Of a stretch of 64,000 nt of DNA, positions 45,524-55,656 are shown in pieces; positions within the stretch are counted from its first letter, which is position 1, and each line of letters begins with the position of its first letter. The DNA comes from Phosphoribacter sp037045045 (GTDB lineage: Bacteria > Actinomycetota > Actinomycetes > Actinomycetales > Dermatophilaceae), in NCBI GenBank assembly GCA_037045045.1, contig JBAOHL010000007.1, positions 248,001-312,000 of the forward strand, in the 5' to 3' direction. Below the pieces are notes generated by a model. That model was not told the origin of the DNA. It ran no database searches and worked only from the letters and a program-made list of their open reading frames with translations. A program made the position numbers and the translations under genes.

Positions 45524-47251
45524 ATGACCAAGAAGACGAAGGCGGTAGGCGCCGTCGCGGCAGCGACGATCGTCGCCCTGCCGCTGGCCGCCTGCTCGAG
45601 CGGGGGAAGCACCACGGGCTCGACCAGCTCCGCCGCGGCCGGGACCAAGGGTGGGACGCTGTACTACCTCACCAAGCGCCCCGCCGAGCACCTGGACCCC
45701 CAGCGGATGTACATCGGCCGGGACCTCTCGAACATGGGCCGCATGGTCTATCGCAGCCTCGTGCAGTTCCCGGTCACCGAGGACGCCAAGCGGGCCTCGA
45801 CGCCGGTCCCAGACCTGGCCACCGACACCGGCAAGTCCGAGAACGGCGGCAAGCAGTGGTCCTTCACCCTCAAGGACGGCGTGAAGTGGCAGGACGGTAA
45901 GGACATCACCTGCGAGGACCTCCGGTACGGCTTCTCGCGCTCGTTCGCCACGGACGTCATCAAGGGTGGCCCGAACTACCAGCTCGGCTACCTCGACGTG
46001 CCGCAGAAGGACGGCGCGGCGACCTACAACGGCCCGTACAAGAAGGACGGTCAGGCCGACTTCGACAAGGCAGTCACGTGCAGCGGCAAGACCATCACCT
46101 ACCGGTTCAACAAGCCGTGGCCGGACTTCGCCCTGGCCATCGCCGCGCTGCGGGTCTTCGACCCGTACCGCGCCGATCAGGACAAGGGTGACCAGTCCAA
46201 CTACGCCGTCTTCGCCAACGGCCCGTACAAGCTCGACGGCGTCTGGACGAAGGGCACCGGCGGCACGTTCGTGCGCAACGACCAGTACGACGCGAAGACC
46301 GACGGCGTACGTCAGGCGCTGCCGGACAAGATCGTCTTCACCGAGGGTCTGACCAACGAGATCATCGCCCAGCGGCTCATCGCCGACAGCGGCAACGACC
46401 AGGCCGCGGTCACCGACCGGCAAGTTCCGCCGGCGTTCTTCGCCCAGGTCACCGGCCCGGTGGCGAGCCGGGTCGTCAACCCGGTGTCGCCGTTCGTCAA
46501 CTACCTGTTGCCGAACTTCAACCGGATGACCAACCCGAAGGTCCGCCAGGCCCTCATGGTGTCCACTAACCGCTCGGCCTACATCGCTGCCTTGGGTGGC
46601 GAGAAGGTGGCCACGCCGGCCAAGTCGGTCATCAGCCCGGACCTCATCGGCTACGCCGCGAACCCGAACTTCACCGCGCCGGACAGTGGCGACGTCGAGG
46701 GCGCGAAGAAGCTGCTCGCCGAGGCCGGCGTCCCGATCCCGTACCCGATCAAGGTGACGTACAACGGCGGCACCCCCACGTCCGACAACGCGTTCGCTGC
46801 GCTGAAGGACACCTGGGACAAGGCCGGCTTCCAGGTCACCCTGGACCCGCTGACCGACACGTACTACGACATCGTCCAGAACCCGGCCAACGACAAGTCG
46901 GACGTCGTCTGGGGTGGCTGGGGCGCCGACTGGCCGTCGATCTCGACGGTCATCCCCGCCCTGTTCGACTCGCGGGTGAACATCACCGCGGACTCCAACG
47001 GCCAGGACTACGGCAACTACAAGAGCGACGCGGTCAACAAGGCCATCGACGAGGCGGCGACCAAGGGTGACCTGGCCGCACAGGCCGCGGCCTACGTGGC
47101 GATCGACGCGACGCTGGGCAAGGACGTCGCCTACATCCCGCTCGAGGTCACGAAGTTCTACCTGCTGCGTGGCTCGAAGGTCACCGGCTACATCAACAAC
47201 CCCGCCGTGAGCATGTACCCCGAACTGGGGGCCATCGGCATCAAGCAGTAA
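45524..47251 (+). CDS. Peptide ABC transporter substrate-binding lipoprotein (SBP family 5)
   Basis: A 575-residue protein with a lipoprotein signal: KKTKAVGAVAAATIVALPLA, then the lipobox LAAC with the acylated Cys at residue 24 or so. It continues GGTLYYLTKRPAEHLDPQRM and VKWQDGKDITCEDLRYGFSR, the family 5 signature. It should bind peptides outside the membrane. Its position between typA and mshB matches that of the lipoprotein LpqW in mycobacteria. A hairpin follows its stop and may set its level above that of the permeases. Confidence 0.94.
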   Translation: MTKKTKAVGAVAAATIVALPLAACSSGGSTTGSTSSAAAGTKGGTLYYLTKRPAEHLDPQRMYIGRDLSNMGRMVYRSLVQFPVTEDAKRASTPVPDLATDTGKSENGGKQWSFTLKDGVKWQDGKDITCEDLRYGFSRSFATDVIKGGPNYQLGYLDVPQKDGAATYNGPYKKDGQADFDKAVTCSGKTITYRFNKPWPDFALAIAALRVFDPYRADQDKGDQSNYAVFANGPYKLDGVWTKGTGGTFVRNDQYDAKTDGVRQALPDKIVFTEGLTNEIIAQRLIADSGNDQAAVTDRQVPPAFFAQVTGPVASRVVNPVSPFVNYLLPNFNRMTNPKVRQALMVSTNRSAYIAALGGEKVATPAKSVISPDLIGYAANPNFTAPDSGDVEGAKKLLAEAGVPIPYPIKVTYNGGTPTSDNAFAALKDTWDKAGFQVTLDPLTDTYYDIVQNPANDKSDVVWGGWGADWPSISTVIPALFDSRVNITADSNGQDYGNYKSDAVNKAIDEAATKGDLAAQAAAYVAIDATLGKDVAYIPLEVTKFYLLRGSKVTGYINNPAVSMYPELGAIGIKQ

Positions 47252-47271
47252 GCACGACCGTCCTGGGGCGG

Positions 47272-47293
47272 CGGGTCGACATGTGTCGGCCCG
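47272..47293 (+). terminator. Intra-operon hairpin after the binding-protein gene
   Basis: CGGGTCGACA and TGTCGGCCCG pair with one G-U and a minimal loop, flanked by GGGG and CCCC that can extend the stem. Such hairpins often stabilise or attenuate the mRNA downstream of binding-protein genes. Confidence 0.5.
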
Positions 47294-47359
47294 TCACCCC
47301 GGGATGGATGTCCGACCGTCCGCTGTCCGAAGGGAGCAGGCCACCCGGCCGAGGAGACC

Positions 47360-48370
47360 GTGATCCCCTACATCATTCGTCGTCTCTTCTCCGGCCTCGT
47401 CTTGCTCCTCGTCATGAGCTTCGTGACGTTCGCGTTGTTCTTCTCCGGGCCTGACCCCGTGAAGTACACCTGCGGCAAGAACTGCACGCCGCAGATCCTC
47501 GAGAACAACCGCAAGGGTCTGGGCTACGACAAGCCCTTTGCCGTCCAGTGGGTCGACTTCGCCAAGGGGATCGTCCTCGGGCGGGAGTTCCCCGACGATC
47601 CGGCCCTCAAGGCCGCGGCACCCAACCTCATCGCCCGCTGCGACGCCCCGTGCCTGGGCTACTCGCCGTTGTCCAGCGCGAACGTCAGCACGGTGCTGAT
47701 GAAGAAGGCGCCGGTGTCCGCGTCCCTGGCACTCGGCGCCTTCATCATGTGGATGGTCGTCGGCGTGACCGCCGGGGTCATCGCGGCGCTGCGCAAGGGC
47801 ACTTTGCTCGACCGGGGCCTCGTCGGCACGACGTTGATCTTTTATGCCTTCCCGACCTTCTTCAACGGGTTGTTCATCTACAACTACTTCGCCCTGAAAT
47901 GGCAACTCGTCCCGGTACCGGCATACACGCCGCCCACGGAGAGCTTCGCGCTGTGGCTGCAGGGCCTGTTCCTGCCCTGTCTCACCCTCGCCTTGTTCTA
48001 CATCGCCGGCTACGTCCGGCTCACTCGCGCGTTCGTCCTCGAGTCGTTGTCCGAGGACTACCTGCGCACCGCGAAGGCCAAGGGCCTGGCGCCGCGCAAG
48101 ATCCTGCTCAAACACACGATGCGGGCTGCGCTGACGCCGTTGGCGACGATTGCCGGGCTCGACCTGGGCGGCCTGCTCGGCGGCGCGATCATTACCGAGC
48201 AGGTCTTCAACTACGACGGCCTCGGCAAACTCGCCGTCCAGTCTGCGACCACCTACGACCTCCCGATCACGGTGGGCATCGTCGTGCTCCTCGCCTCGTT
48301 CATCATCGTCGCGAACATCGTCGTCGACGTGCTGTACGCCTTCATCGACCCGCGCGTGAAGTACGCCTGA
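47360..48370 (+). CDS. Dipeptide/oligopeptide ABC transporter permease (DppB/OppB type)
   Basis: A 336-residue permease with six membrane segments, beginning IPYIIRRLFSGLVLLLVMSF, the DppB hallmark. The EAA loop is YLRTAKAKGLAPRKILLKHT. A 60-residue exported loop after the first helix contains three cysteines (CGKNCTPQIL and RCDAPC), which is more than usual. It is followed after 10 bp by the first ATPase gene. Confidence 0.93.
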   Translation: MIPYIIRRLFSGLVLLLVMSFVTFALFFSGPDPVKYTCGKNCTPQILENNRKGLGYDKPFAVQWVDFAKGIVLGREFPDDPALKAAAPNLIARCDAPCLGYSPLSSANVSTVLMKKAPVSASLALGAFIMWMVVGVTAGVIAALRKGTLLDRGLVGTTLIFYAFPTFFNGLFIYNYFALKWQLVPVPAYTPPTESFALWLQGLFLPCLTLALFYIAGYVRLTRAFVLESLSEDYLRTAKAKGLAPRKILLKHTMRAALTPLATIAGLDLGGLLGGAIITEQVFNYDGLGKLAVQSATTYDLPITVGIVVLLASFIIVANIVVDVLYAFIDPRVKYA

Positions 48371-48380
48371 GGACGGCGAC

Positions 48381-49543
48381 GTGACCACCCAGACCATGCC
48401 AACCGCCGGGGCGCAGGCCGGCCCTGCCACCCCGGTGCTCTCGGTCCGCGATCTCGTCGTCCACTTCCCCACCGAGGACGGGCTCGTCAAGGCCGTCGAC
48501 GGGATGAGCTTCGACCTGTATGCCGGCAAGACGCTCGGCATCGTCGGGGAGTCCGGGTCGGGCAAGTCCGTGACGAGCCAGGCCATCATGGGCCTGCACC
48601 GCGGCACCCGGGCCCGGGTGTCCGGGCAGATCCGTCTCGGCGAGGACCAGCTGCTCACCATTCCCGACGAGCGGCTGCGCACCCTGCGCGGTCGGGACGT
48701 CGCCATGGTGTTCCAGGACCCGCTCTCGGCGCTGCATCCGTACTACACCGTCGGCAACCAGATCACGGAGGCCTACCAGGTCCACCACGACGTGAGCCGT
48801 TCGGCGGCCCGCGCGCGGACCGTCGAGATGCTCGGGCTCGTCGGTATCCCCAACCCGGCCAAGCGGATCGACCAGTATCCCCACGAGTTCTCCGGCGGGA
48901 TGCGCCAACGCGCGATGATCGCCATGGCGTTGATCAACGACCCGAAGCTGCTCATCGCCGACGAGCCGACGACCGCCCTGGACGTCACCGTCCAGGCCCA
49001 GATCCTCGACCTCATGAAGGACCTGCAGCAGCAGTTCGGGTCGGCGATCATCCTCATCACCCACGACCTCGGGGTGGTCGCTCACATGGCCAACGACATC
49101 ATGGTCATGTACGGCGGTAAGGCCGTCGAGAAGGGCACCGTCGACCAGGTGTTCTACCACCCCCAGCACCCCTACACGATGGGTCTGCTCAAGTCGATGC
49201 CCCGGCTCGATGAGGTCCGCCGGACCCAGCTCGACCCGATCCCCGGCAACCCGCCCTCGCTCATCAACCTGCCCACCGGCTGTGCCTTTCACCCTCGATG
49301 CGCCTACCGCGCCGAGGTCCCTGACGGCCGCTGCGACCGCGAGGCGCCGCAACTGGAGGTGCTGGCCACCGGGCAGGAGGCCCGCTGCTTCCTCACCGAG
49401 GCCGATCGGATCCGGCTTCGGTTCGACCAGCAGACCCGTTCCGAGCCCTCGCCCGAGGAGCTCGCCGCCCGCACCGGTGAGGGCGACGAGAGCGGGCCGA
49501 CCCGCCAGAACAGCGGGACGACCTCGCAGGAGGGTGAGCCACG

Positions 49544-49547
<4 letters not shown>
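48381..49547 (+). CDS. Oligopeptide ABC transporter ATP-binding protein (OppD/DppD type)
   Basis: A 388-residue ATPase. Walker A is GESGSGKSV, the Q-loop MVFQDPLSALHPYYTVG, the signature FSGGMRQRAMIAMALI and Walker B LLIADEPTTALDVTVQAQIL. The C-terminal oligopeptide-type extension carries the cysteines CAFHPRCAY, CDRE and ARCF, which bind an iron-sulfur cluster in some homologues. It overlaps the next gene by ATGA. Confidence 0.95.
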
Positions 49548-50596
<1,049 letters not shown>

Positions 50597-50604
50597 GCTC
50601 GGCG

Positions 50605-50610
50605 TACCCT
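50605..50610 (+). promoter_or_regulatory. -10 element TACCCT, probably giving a leaderless mshB mRNA
   Basis: TACCCT ends seven bases before ATG 50618, with no Shine-Dalgarno site between. It uses the same hexamer as argF. Confidence 0.45.
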
Positions 50611-50617
50611 GCCGCTC

Positions 50618-51499
50618 ATGGCTCGCCTGGTGTTCGTCCACGCGCACCCGGACGACGAAACGCTCGCGACGGGTGTGGCGATCGCCCACTACGCCGCGGG
50701 CGGCCACGACGTGCATGTCGTCACCGCGACCCTCGGCGAGCACGGCGAGATCATCCCGCCCGAGCTGGCACACCTGGGCGCCGATCGCGACGACACCCTC
50801 GGCGAGTACCGGCGAGGGGAGCTCGCCGCGGCGCTGCGCGCCCTCGGCGCGACCGGGCACCATCTCGGCGGACCGGGCCGCTACCGCGACAGCGGCATGG
50901 CCGGTATGCCGTCGGCCAGCGACCCGCGCGCGTTCGCGTCCGCCGACGTCGCCGAGGCGGCGGGTTTGCTCGGCACCCTGCTGCGCGATGTCGGCGCCGA
51001 CGTCGTCGTGTCCTACGACCGCGGCGGCGGTTACGGACACCCCGACCACATCCAGACCCGCCGGGTCCTCGAGGCGGCCCTCGCCGGGCTGCCGTCGCGG
51101 TCGGGCGTCGCGGCATACGAAGTCGTCGTCCCGCGCTCGTGGGCGGCGCAGGACCGCGAGTGGCTCGCCGGGCACGTCCCCGACGAGTCGGATCTGCACG
51201 TGCCGGCCCCCGACGAGCCGTATGCCGTGGGCGTCGTCGACGACGCCCTGGTGACCCATGTCGTCCTCGACGAGGCCGCCGGTCGGCGACAGGTGCGGGC
51301 GCTGCAGGCCCACCGCACCCAGGTGCGGGTGGTCGACGGGTACTACGCGCTGAGCAACGCGGTGGCCGCACGGCTGGCGACCCGGGAGGCATTCGTCCGC
51401 CTGGATCCCGCGACCGGTGAGCGGGTCCCGCCGGGCGAGGGCGGGTGGGCGAGCGACCTGCTGGCCCCACGGACCGACCGGCCAGGACCTCGGCCATGA
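50618..51499 (+). CDS. mshB: N-acetyl-1-D-myo-inositol-2-amino-2-deoxy-alpha-D-glucopyranoside deacetylase
   Basis: MshB removes the acetyl group from GlcNAc-inositol in mycothiol synthesis. This 293-residue LmbE-fold protein has the zinc motif HAHPDDE (residues 8-14) and the distal histidine in GYGHPDHIQTRR. The first 30 residues and GGPGRYRDSGMAG match MshB rather than the conjugate amidase Mca. A mycothiol-type isomerase gene lies about 3.4 kb downstream. The stop overlaps the flavin reductase start (ATGA). Confidence 0.93.
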   Translation: MARLVFVHAHPDDETLATGVAIAHYAAGGHDVHVVTATLGEHGEIIPPELAHLGADRDDTLGEYRRGELAAALRALGATGHHLGGPGRYRDSGMAGMPSASDPRAFASADVAEAAGLLGTLLRDVGADVVVSYDRGGGYGHPDHIQTRRVLEAALAGLPSRSGVAAYEVVVPRSWAAQDREWLAGHVPDESDLHVPAPDEPYAVGVVDDALVTHVVLDEAAGRRQVRALQAHRTQVRVVDGYYALSNAVAARLATREAFVRLDPATGERVPPGEGGWASDLLAPRTDRPGPRP

Positions 51500-51990
51500 C
51501 CGTCGCCCCCGACGAGGAGGTCTTCCGGAGGGCCTTCGGGCGCTTCGCGACCGGGGTCGCAGTGGTGACCTGCCGGCACGACGGGCTCGACCACGCGATG
51601 ACGGCCAACGCGGTGGCCTCGGTGTCGCTCGACCCGCCGCTGGTCCTCGTCTGCGTCGAGGTCGAGACCCGATTCCACGAGGCCATCGTTGGCGTCGACG
51701 CGTGGGGGGTGTCCGTCTTGACGGCCTCGGCGCGACCCGCAGCTCGGTGGCTGGCCACCAAGGGTCGACCGCTGCAGGGCCAGCTCGACGTGGTCGCCCA
51801 CCATCGGGGACCGCTGACCGGAGTCGCGTTGCTCGACGACTCCCTGGCCACCCTGGAGTGCCGGACCGCCGCCATCCACCCGGCCGGCGACCACAGCATC
51901 GTCGTCGGGCAGGTGCTCGGCCTGACGCTCGCCGAGTCGGAGCAGCCGGCGTTGACCTTCTACCGCGGGGCCTTCGGTTCGTTGCGGTGA
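51496..51990 (+). CDS. Flavin reductase family protein
   Basis: A 164-residue flavin-binding split-barrel protein: FRRAFGRFATGVAVVTCRHD, then AMTANAVASVSLDPPLVLVC and LATLECRTAAIHPAGDHSIV, the flavin reductase pattern. It would supply reduced FMN or FAD to a partner monooxygenase. It is translationally coupled to mshB by ATGA. Its last 31 bases overlap the convergent iclR-type gene. The hydroxybenzoate hydroxylase downstream belongs to a single-component family, so its partner is unclear. Confidence 0.87.
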   Translation: MTVAPDEEVFRRAFGRFATGVAVVTCRHDGLDHAMTANAVASVSLDPPLVLVCVEVETRFHEAIVGVDAWGVSVLTASARPAARWLATKGRPLQGQLDVVAHHRGPLTGVALLDDSLATLECRTAAIHPAGDHSIVVGQVLGLTLAESEQPALTFYRGAFGSLR

Positions 51991-52775
51991 CCCCGGGTGC
52001 GCAGGGCGACACTGCCGAGCTGCTCCCGAAGGTCGTGTTCGATGCCCTTCGCGCAGGCCGACAGCGCTGCGACGATGCCGGGGAGCCGGAGGTCGGTGAA
52101 CCGCGAGGCCGGCAGGCCGACCGAGATCGCGGCCTCGGCGCGCCCGTCGTCGCCGCGGACGGGGTACCCGATGGCCGTGACGCCGGCTTCGGTCTCCTCG
52201 ACGTTGAGGGCGAACCCGCGCTCGCGCAGCACCCGCAGATCGCCGCGCAAGGCCGCGAGGTCGACCGGGGGCGTGTCGGGCCCGGAGGTCCGCGGGTCGT
52301 AGACGGCGTCGAGCTCGGCGTCGGTGAGATCGGCGAGCAGCAGTCGGCCACCGGTCGTCAGGTGGGCGGGGAAGACCATCCCCTCGCGGCTGCCCACCCG
52401 GAGCACCTGGCCCCCCTCGACGCTCGCGATGAAGCGGGTATGGGCACCGGATCGGATGAGCAGGTTGGCCGACTCGCGGACCCGTTCGGCGAGGGTCTCC
52501 AGGTGTGGCATGGCGACCTCGCGCAACCGGGCCGTGCGCGAGCGGGAGGTCGCGGCGAGGGAGAGCACCGGCCCGGCGTCGTAGCTTCGGTCGGGCCGCT
52601 GGACGGCGAAGTCGCGGTAGACCAGCATGGACAGCAGCCGGTGCGCCGTCGAGCGGGCGACCCCGAGGCGCTCGGACGCACCGGTGACCGTCAGCGGTCC
52701 CTCGACCTGGAGCATGACCGCCAAGGCGAGGGCGTGGTCGACGCTGGTGATGCCGTAGTGCGGTTGATTCTTCAT
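51960..52775 (-). CDS. IclR-family transcriptional regulator of the gentisate cluster
   Basis: A 271-residue regulator. The N-terminal winged helix (LAVMLQVEGPLTVTGASERL, then VARSTAHRLLSMLVYRDFAV) is followed by the IclR effector domain (SANLLIRSGAHTRFIASVEG, then GYPVRGDDGRAEAAISVGLP). It is divergent from the gentisate operon, 127 bp away, and so most likely controls it with an aromatic acid or ring-cleavage product as ligand. Its 3' end overlaps the flavin reductase gene by 31 bp. Confidence 0.92.
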   Translation of the reverse strand: MKNQPHYGITSVDHALALAVMLQVEGPLTVTGASERLGVARSTAHRLLSMLVYRDFAVQRPDRSYDAGPVLSLAATSRSRTARLREVAMPHLETLAERVRESANLLIRSGAHTRFIASVEGGQVLRVGSREGMVFPAHLTTGGRLLLADLTDAELDAVYDPRTSGPDTPPVDLAALRGDLRVLRERGFALNVEETEAGVTAIGYPVRGDDGRAEAAISVGLPASRFTDLRLPGIVAALSACAKGIEHDLREQLGSVALRTRGHRNEPKAPR

Positions 52776-52817
52776 AACAGAATCCCCTGTTCTTTACCGC
52801 GAAACACCTCCATTCTG
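52776..52817. promoter_or_regulatory. Candidate IclR operator/promoter region of the gentisate operon
   Basis: AACAG-AATCCC-CTGTT at 52776-52791 is an inverted repeat directly next to the iclR-type start. CAGAAT (52778-52783) also pairs with ATTCTG at 52812-52817. The patch is AT-rich compared with its surroundings. Confidence 0.35.
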
Positions 52818-52902
52818 GACTTCGTCGGCGAGTTGTCAACCCCGTGGCCCGGGTCGGCGCTCGAGACGAACCCCGCCCCACCGTCGTCGAAGGAGTCAGC
52901 CC

Positions 52903-54048
52903 ATGAGCACACCGGTCGTCTCTCCGGTGCATCTGCGGGCCGTGTCGGCCCCGAACCAGCCCGAGCCCACCCCGGAGCTCGAGGAGCTCTACCGAGGGTT
53001 CGAGAAGGAACTGCTCGTCCCGCTGTGGACCGAAATCGGCGACCTCATGCCGCCTCATCCGCGCTCCAAGGCCCAGCCCCACCTGTGGGAATGGAGCACG
53101 CTGCTCGACCTGGCCGGCAAGGCCGGGCACATCGTGCCGGTCGGCCGCGGCGGCGAGCGGCGGGCCATCGCCCTGGCCAACCCCTCACTCGGCGGCAAGC
53201 CCTACGCCACGCCCACCCTGTGGGCGGCGATCCAGTACCTCATGCCCGGCGAGGACGCGCCGGAGCACCGACACACCCAGAACGCCTTCCGCTTCGTCGT
53301 CGAGGGCGAGGGGGTGTGGACCGTCGTCGAGAGCGACCCCGTGCCGATGAGCCGCGGCGACTTCCTCCCGCAGGCCGGCTGGAACTGGCACGCCCACCAC
53401 AACGCGGCGACCGAACCGATGGCCTGGATCGACGGGCTGGACATCCCCTTCGCCTACGAGGTCGAGGGCCTGTTCTTCGACTACGGGCGCGACGAGATCA
53501 CCGAGGCTGAGCACGCCACCCCCGAGCGCTCGCGCTCCGAGCGGCTGTGGGGCCATCCGGGCCTGCGGCCGGTCTCCCAGCTGGGCGCCTCGCAGGGCTC
53601 GCCGCTGCTGAACTACAAGTGGGTCGACACCGACCGCGCTCTCAGCGACCAGCTCGCCCTCGAAGCCGAGGGGTATGCCGTGACCGTCGAGCCGGGCCAC
53701 GCCGCGGTCCGGTACAGCAACCCGACGAATGGCCTGGACTGTCTGCCGACGATCCGCACCGAGATGCACCGCATCGTCAAGGGCGTGCAGACGGCGACCC
53801 GCCGCGAGGTGGGCTCCTCGGTCTTCGCGGTGTTCAACGGGGCCGGGCGGGTCACCGTGGGCGACTTCGGCTGGAGCGTCAGTCGTGGCGACGTCTTCGT
53901 CGTCCCGTCGTGGATGCCGCTGACGATCACCTCGGAGGCATCCCCCTCCGACTCGGACTCCGGCGCCCTGGACCTCTTCCGGTTCAGCGACTCCCCGATC
54001 TTCGAGAAGCTCAACCTCGCCCGGATCTCTGTGGAGGGGACGGACTGA
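52903..54048 (+). CDS. Gentisate 1,2-dioxygenase
   Basis: A 381-residue bicupin that cleaves gentisate to maleylpyruvate with Fe2+. The iron ligands lie in PEHRHTQNAFRFVVEG (His122 and His124) and NWHAHHN, and the second cupin has REVGSSVFAVFNGAGRVTVG. The length and the HRHTQ motif fit gentisate rather than salicylate dioxygenases, although the latter are close relatives. GAAGGAG precedes the ATG. First gene of the operon; it overlaps the next by TGATG. Confidence 0.93.
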   Translation: MSTPVVSPVHLRAVSAPNQPEPTPELEELYRGFEKELLVPLWTEIGDLMPPHPRSKAQPHLWEWSTLLDLAGKAGHIVPVGRGGERRAIALANPSLGGKPYATPTLWAAIQYLMPGEDAPEHRHTQNAFRFVVEGEGVWTVVESDPVPMSRGDFLPQAGWNWHAHHNAATEPMAWIDGLDIPFAYEVEGLFFDYGRDEITEAEHATPERSRSERLWGHPGLRPVSQLGASQGSPLLNYKWVDTDRALSDQLALEAEGYAVTVEPGHAAVRYSNPTNGLDCLPTIRTEMHRIVKGVQTATRREVGSSVFAVFNGAGRVTVGDFGWSVSRGDVFVVPSWMPLTITSEASPSDSDSGALDLFRFSDSPIFEKLNLARISVEGTD

Positions 54049-54893
54049 TGCGCCTGGCGACTGTGCGCACGGCCGACGGCTCGACGGCAGCCGGCCGTGT
54101 CGAGGGCGACGGATACGTCGAGCTCGGCGTGCCCGACCTCGTCGACCTGCTGGCCGATCCCAATTGGCGCGAGCGCGCGGCATCCGCGAGTGGCGCGGTC
54201 CGCCCGCTGGCCGACGTCACGTATGCCGCGGCCGTCCTGCGGCCGAGCAAGATCGTCTGCGTCGGGCTCAACTACCGCAGCCACATCCTCGAGATGGGTC
54301 GGGACCTCCCGCAGTACCCGACCCTCTTCTCCAAGTTCGCCGACACCCTCATCGGGGCCGGTGACGACATCTTGCGCCCGGTCGAGACCGAGGAGTTCGA
54401 CTGGGAGTGCGAACTCGGCGTCGTCATCGGCGCGACCGTGCGTCGCGCCACGGCGGAGCAGGCGCAGGCGGCGATCGCCGGCTTTACGGTCGTCAACGAC
54501 ATCACCTGCCGGGATTGGCAGTTCCGCACCCGGGAGTGGCTGCAGGGGAAGAACTGGCAGTCCTCGACACCGGTCGGGCCGGTCGTCGTCACCCCTGACG
54601 AGCTGCCCGGCGGGATCCGTCCGGCCCTGGACTTCCGCACCGTCGTCGACGGCGTGACGATGCAGGACAACAACACCGGCGACCTCCTGTTCGACCCGGT
54701 CGCGCTCGTCGAGTACATCTCGACGATGGTCACCCTGCGCCCCGGCGACCTCATCGCCACCGGGACGCCGGGCGGTGTCGGGCACGCCCGCAAGCCCCCG
54801 GTCTACCTCACTGCCGGTCAGCGCGTGGTCACCGAGATCGACGGCATCGGCCGGCTCGACAACCTCGTCGTCGCCGACGGGCCAGCCGCATGA
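54048..54893 (+). CDS. Fumarylpyruvate hydrolase (FAH family)
   Basis: A 281-residue FAH-fold hydrolase. The metal site is ELGVVIGATVRRAT with the upstream EEFDWE, and other signatures are KIVCVGLNYRSHILEMG and LIATGTPGGVGHARKPPVYL. In this operon it should split fumarylpyruvate into fumarate and pyruvate. It is coupled to its neighbours at both ends (TGATG and ATGA). The upstream frame from 53547 lies within the dioxygenase gene and is rejected. Confidence 0.93.
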   Translation: MRLATVRTADGSTAAGRVEGDGYVELGVPDLVDLLADPNWRERAASASGAVRPLADVTYAAAVLRPSKIVCVGLNYRSHILEMGRDLPQYPTLFSKFADTLIGAGDDILRPVETEEFDWECELGVVIGATVRRATAEQAQAAIAGFTVVNDITCRDWQFRTREWLQGKNWQSSTPVGPVVVTPDELPGGIRPALDFRTVVDGVTMQDNNTGDLLFDPVALVEYISTMVTLRPGDLIATGTPGGVGHARKPPVYLTAGQRVVTEIDGIGRLDNLVVADGPAA

Positions 54894-55615
54894 CGCAGCC
54901 GCCGCAGCGCACCCCCGAGGACGGGCGGCGGTGGATGGCCGAGGGCACGACGATCTTCCTCACTGCCCTCGACCTGGCCGACGACGATAGGCTCGCCGGC
55001 CCGACCGCGCTGGCCGGCTGGACCGGCAAGCACATCGTCGCCCACGTCGGTGCCAACGCCGAGGCCGTGGGCAACCTCGTCCACTGGGCCCGGACCGGCG
55101 AGCCGACCCCGATGTACTCCTCGATGGACCAGCGCGCCGCAGACATCGAGAGCCGCTCGCACTGGGACATCCCGGCGCTGCGCGACCGGGCTCGATCCAG
55201 CGCCGCGGAGCTCGCCGCGCGCATGGCTGAGCTCACCGACGAGCAGTGGGCCACCGAGATCGTCACCGCCCAGGGCCGGCGGGTGCCGGCCACCGAGGTC
55301 CCCTGGATGCGCACCCGCGAGGTGATGATCCACGCGGTGGACCTTGGCACCGTCGGGTTCGCCGACCTGCCTGCCGACTTCCTCGTCGCCCAAATCGGTG
55401 ACGTCGTCGGCAAACGCTCCGGCGCGGCAGACGAACCGGGGCTGGTCGTCGCCCCGAGCGACTCGCCGCTGCGCTGGTCGGTCGAGGGCACCGGCGACCC
55501 GGTCACCGTCACCGGCTCGCTCGCCGACCTCACGGCATACCTCACCGGCCGCGCCGGCGGCCCCGTCACCACCCCCGCCGGAGACCCGGCACCCGCCCTG
55601 CCCCGCTGGCTGTAA
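54890..55615 (+). CDS. Mycothiol-dependent maleylpyruvate isomerase
   Basis: A 241-residue protein of the MDMPI family, which isomerises maleylpyruvate to fumarylpyruvate with mycothiol as cofactor. The zinc ligands His52 (KHIVAHVG), Glu144 and His148 (REVMIHAVDL) fall at the same residue numbers that I recall for the Corynebacterium glutamicum enzyme. The C-terminal SCP2-like domain ends ALPRWL. Its need for mycothiol links it to mshB upstream. It overlaps the hydrolase gene by ATGA. Confidence 0.94.
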   Translation: MTQPPQRTPEDGRRWMAEGTTIFLTALDLADDDRLAGPTALAGWTGKHIVAHVGANAEAVGNLVHWARTGEPTPMYSSMDQRAADIESRSHWDIPALRDRARSSAAELAARMAELTDEQWATEIVTAQGRRVPATEVPWMRTREVMIHAVDLGTVGFADLPADFLVAQIGDVVGKRSGAADEPGLVVAPSDSPLRWSVEGTGDPVTVTGSLADLTAYLTGRAGGPVTTPAGDPAPALPRWL

Positions 55616-55656
55616 CCCACCCCGGCGATAGCCCGAAAGAGAAACAAGGAGAAACG

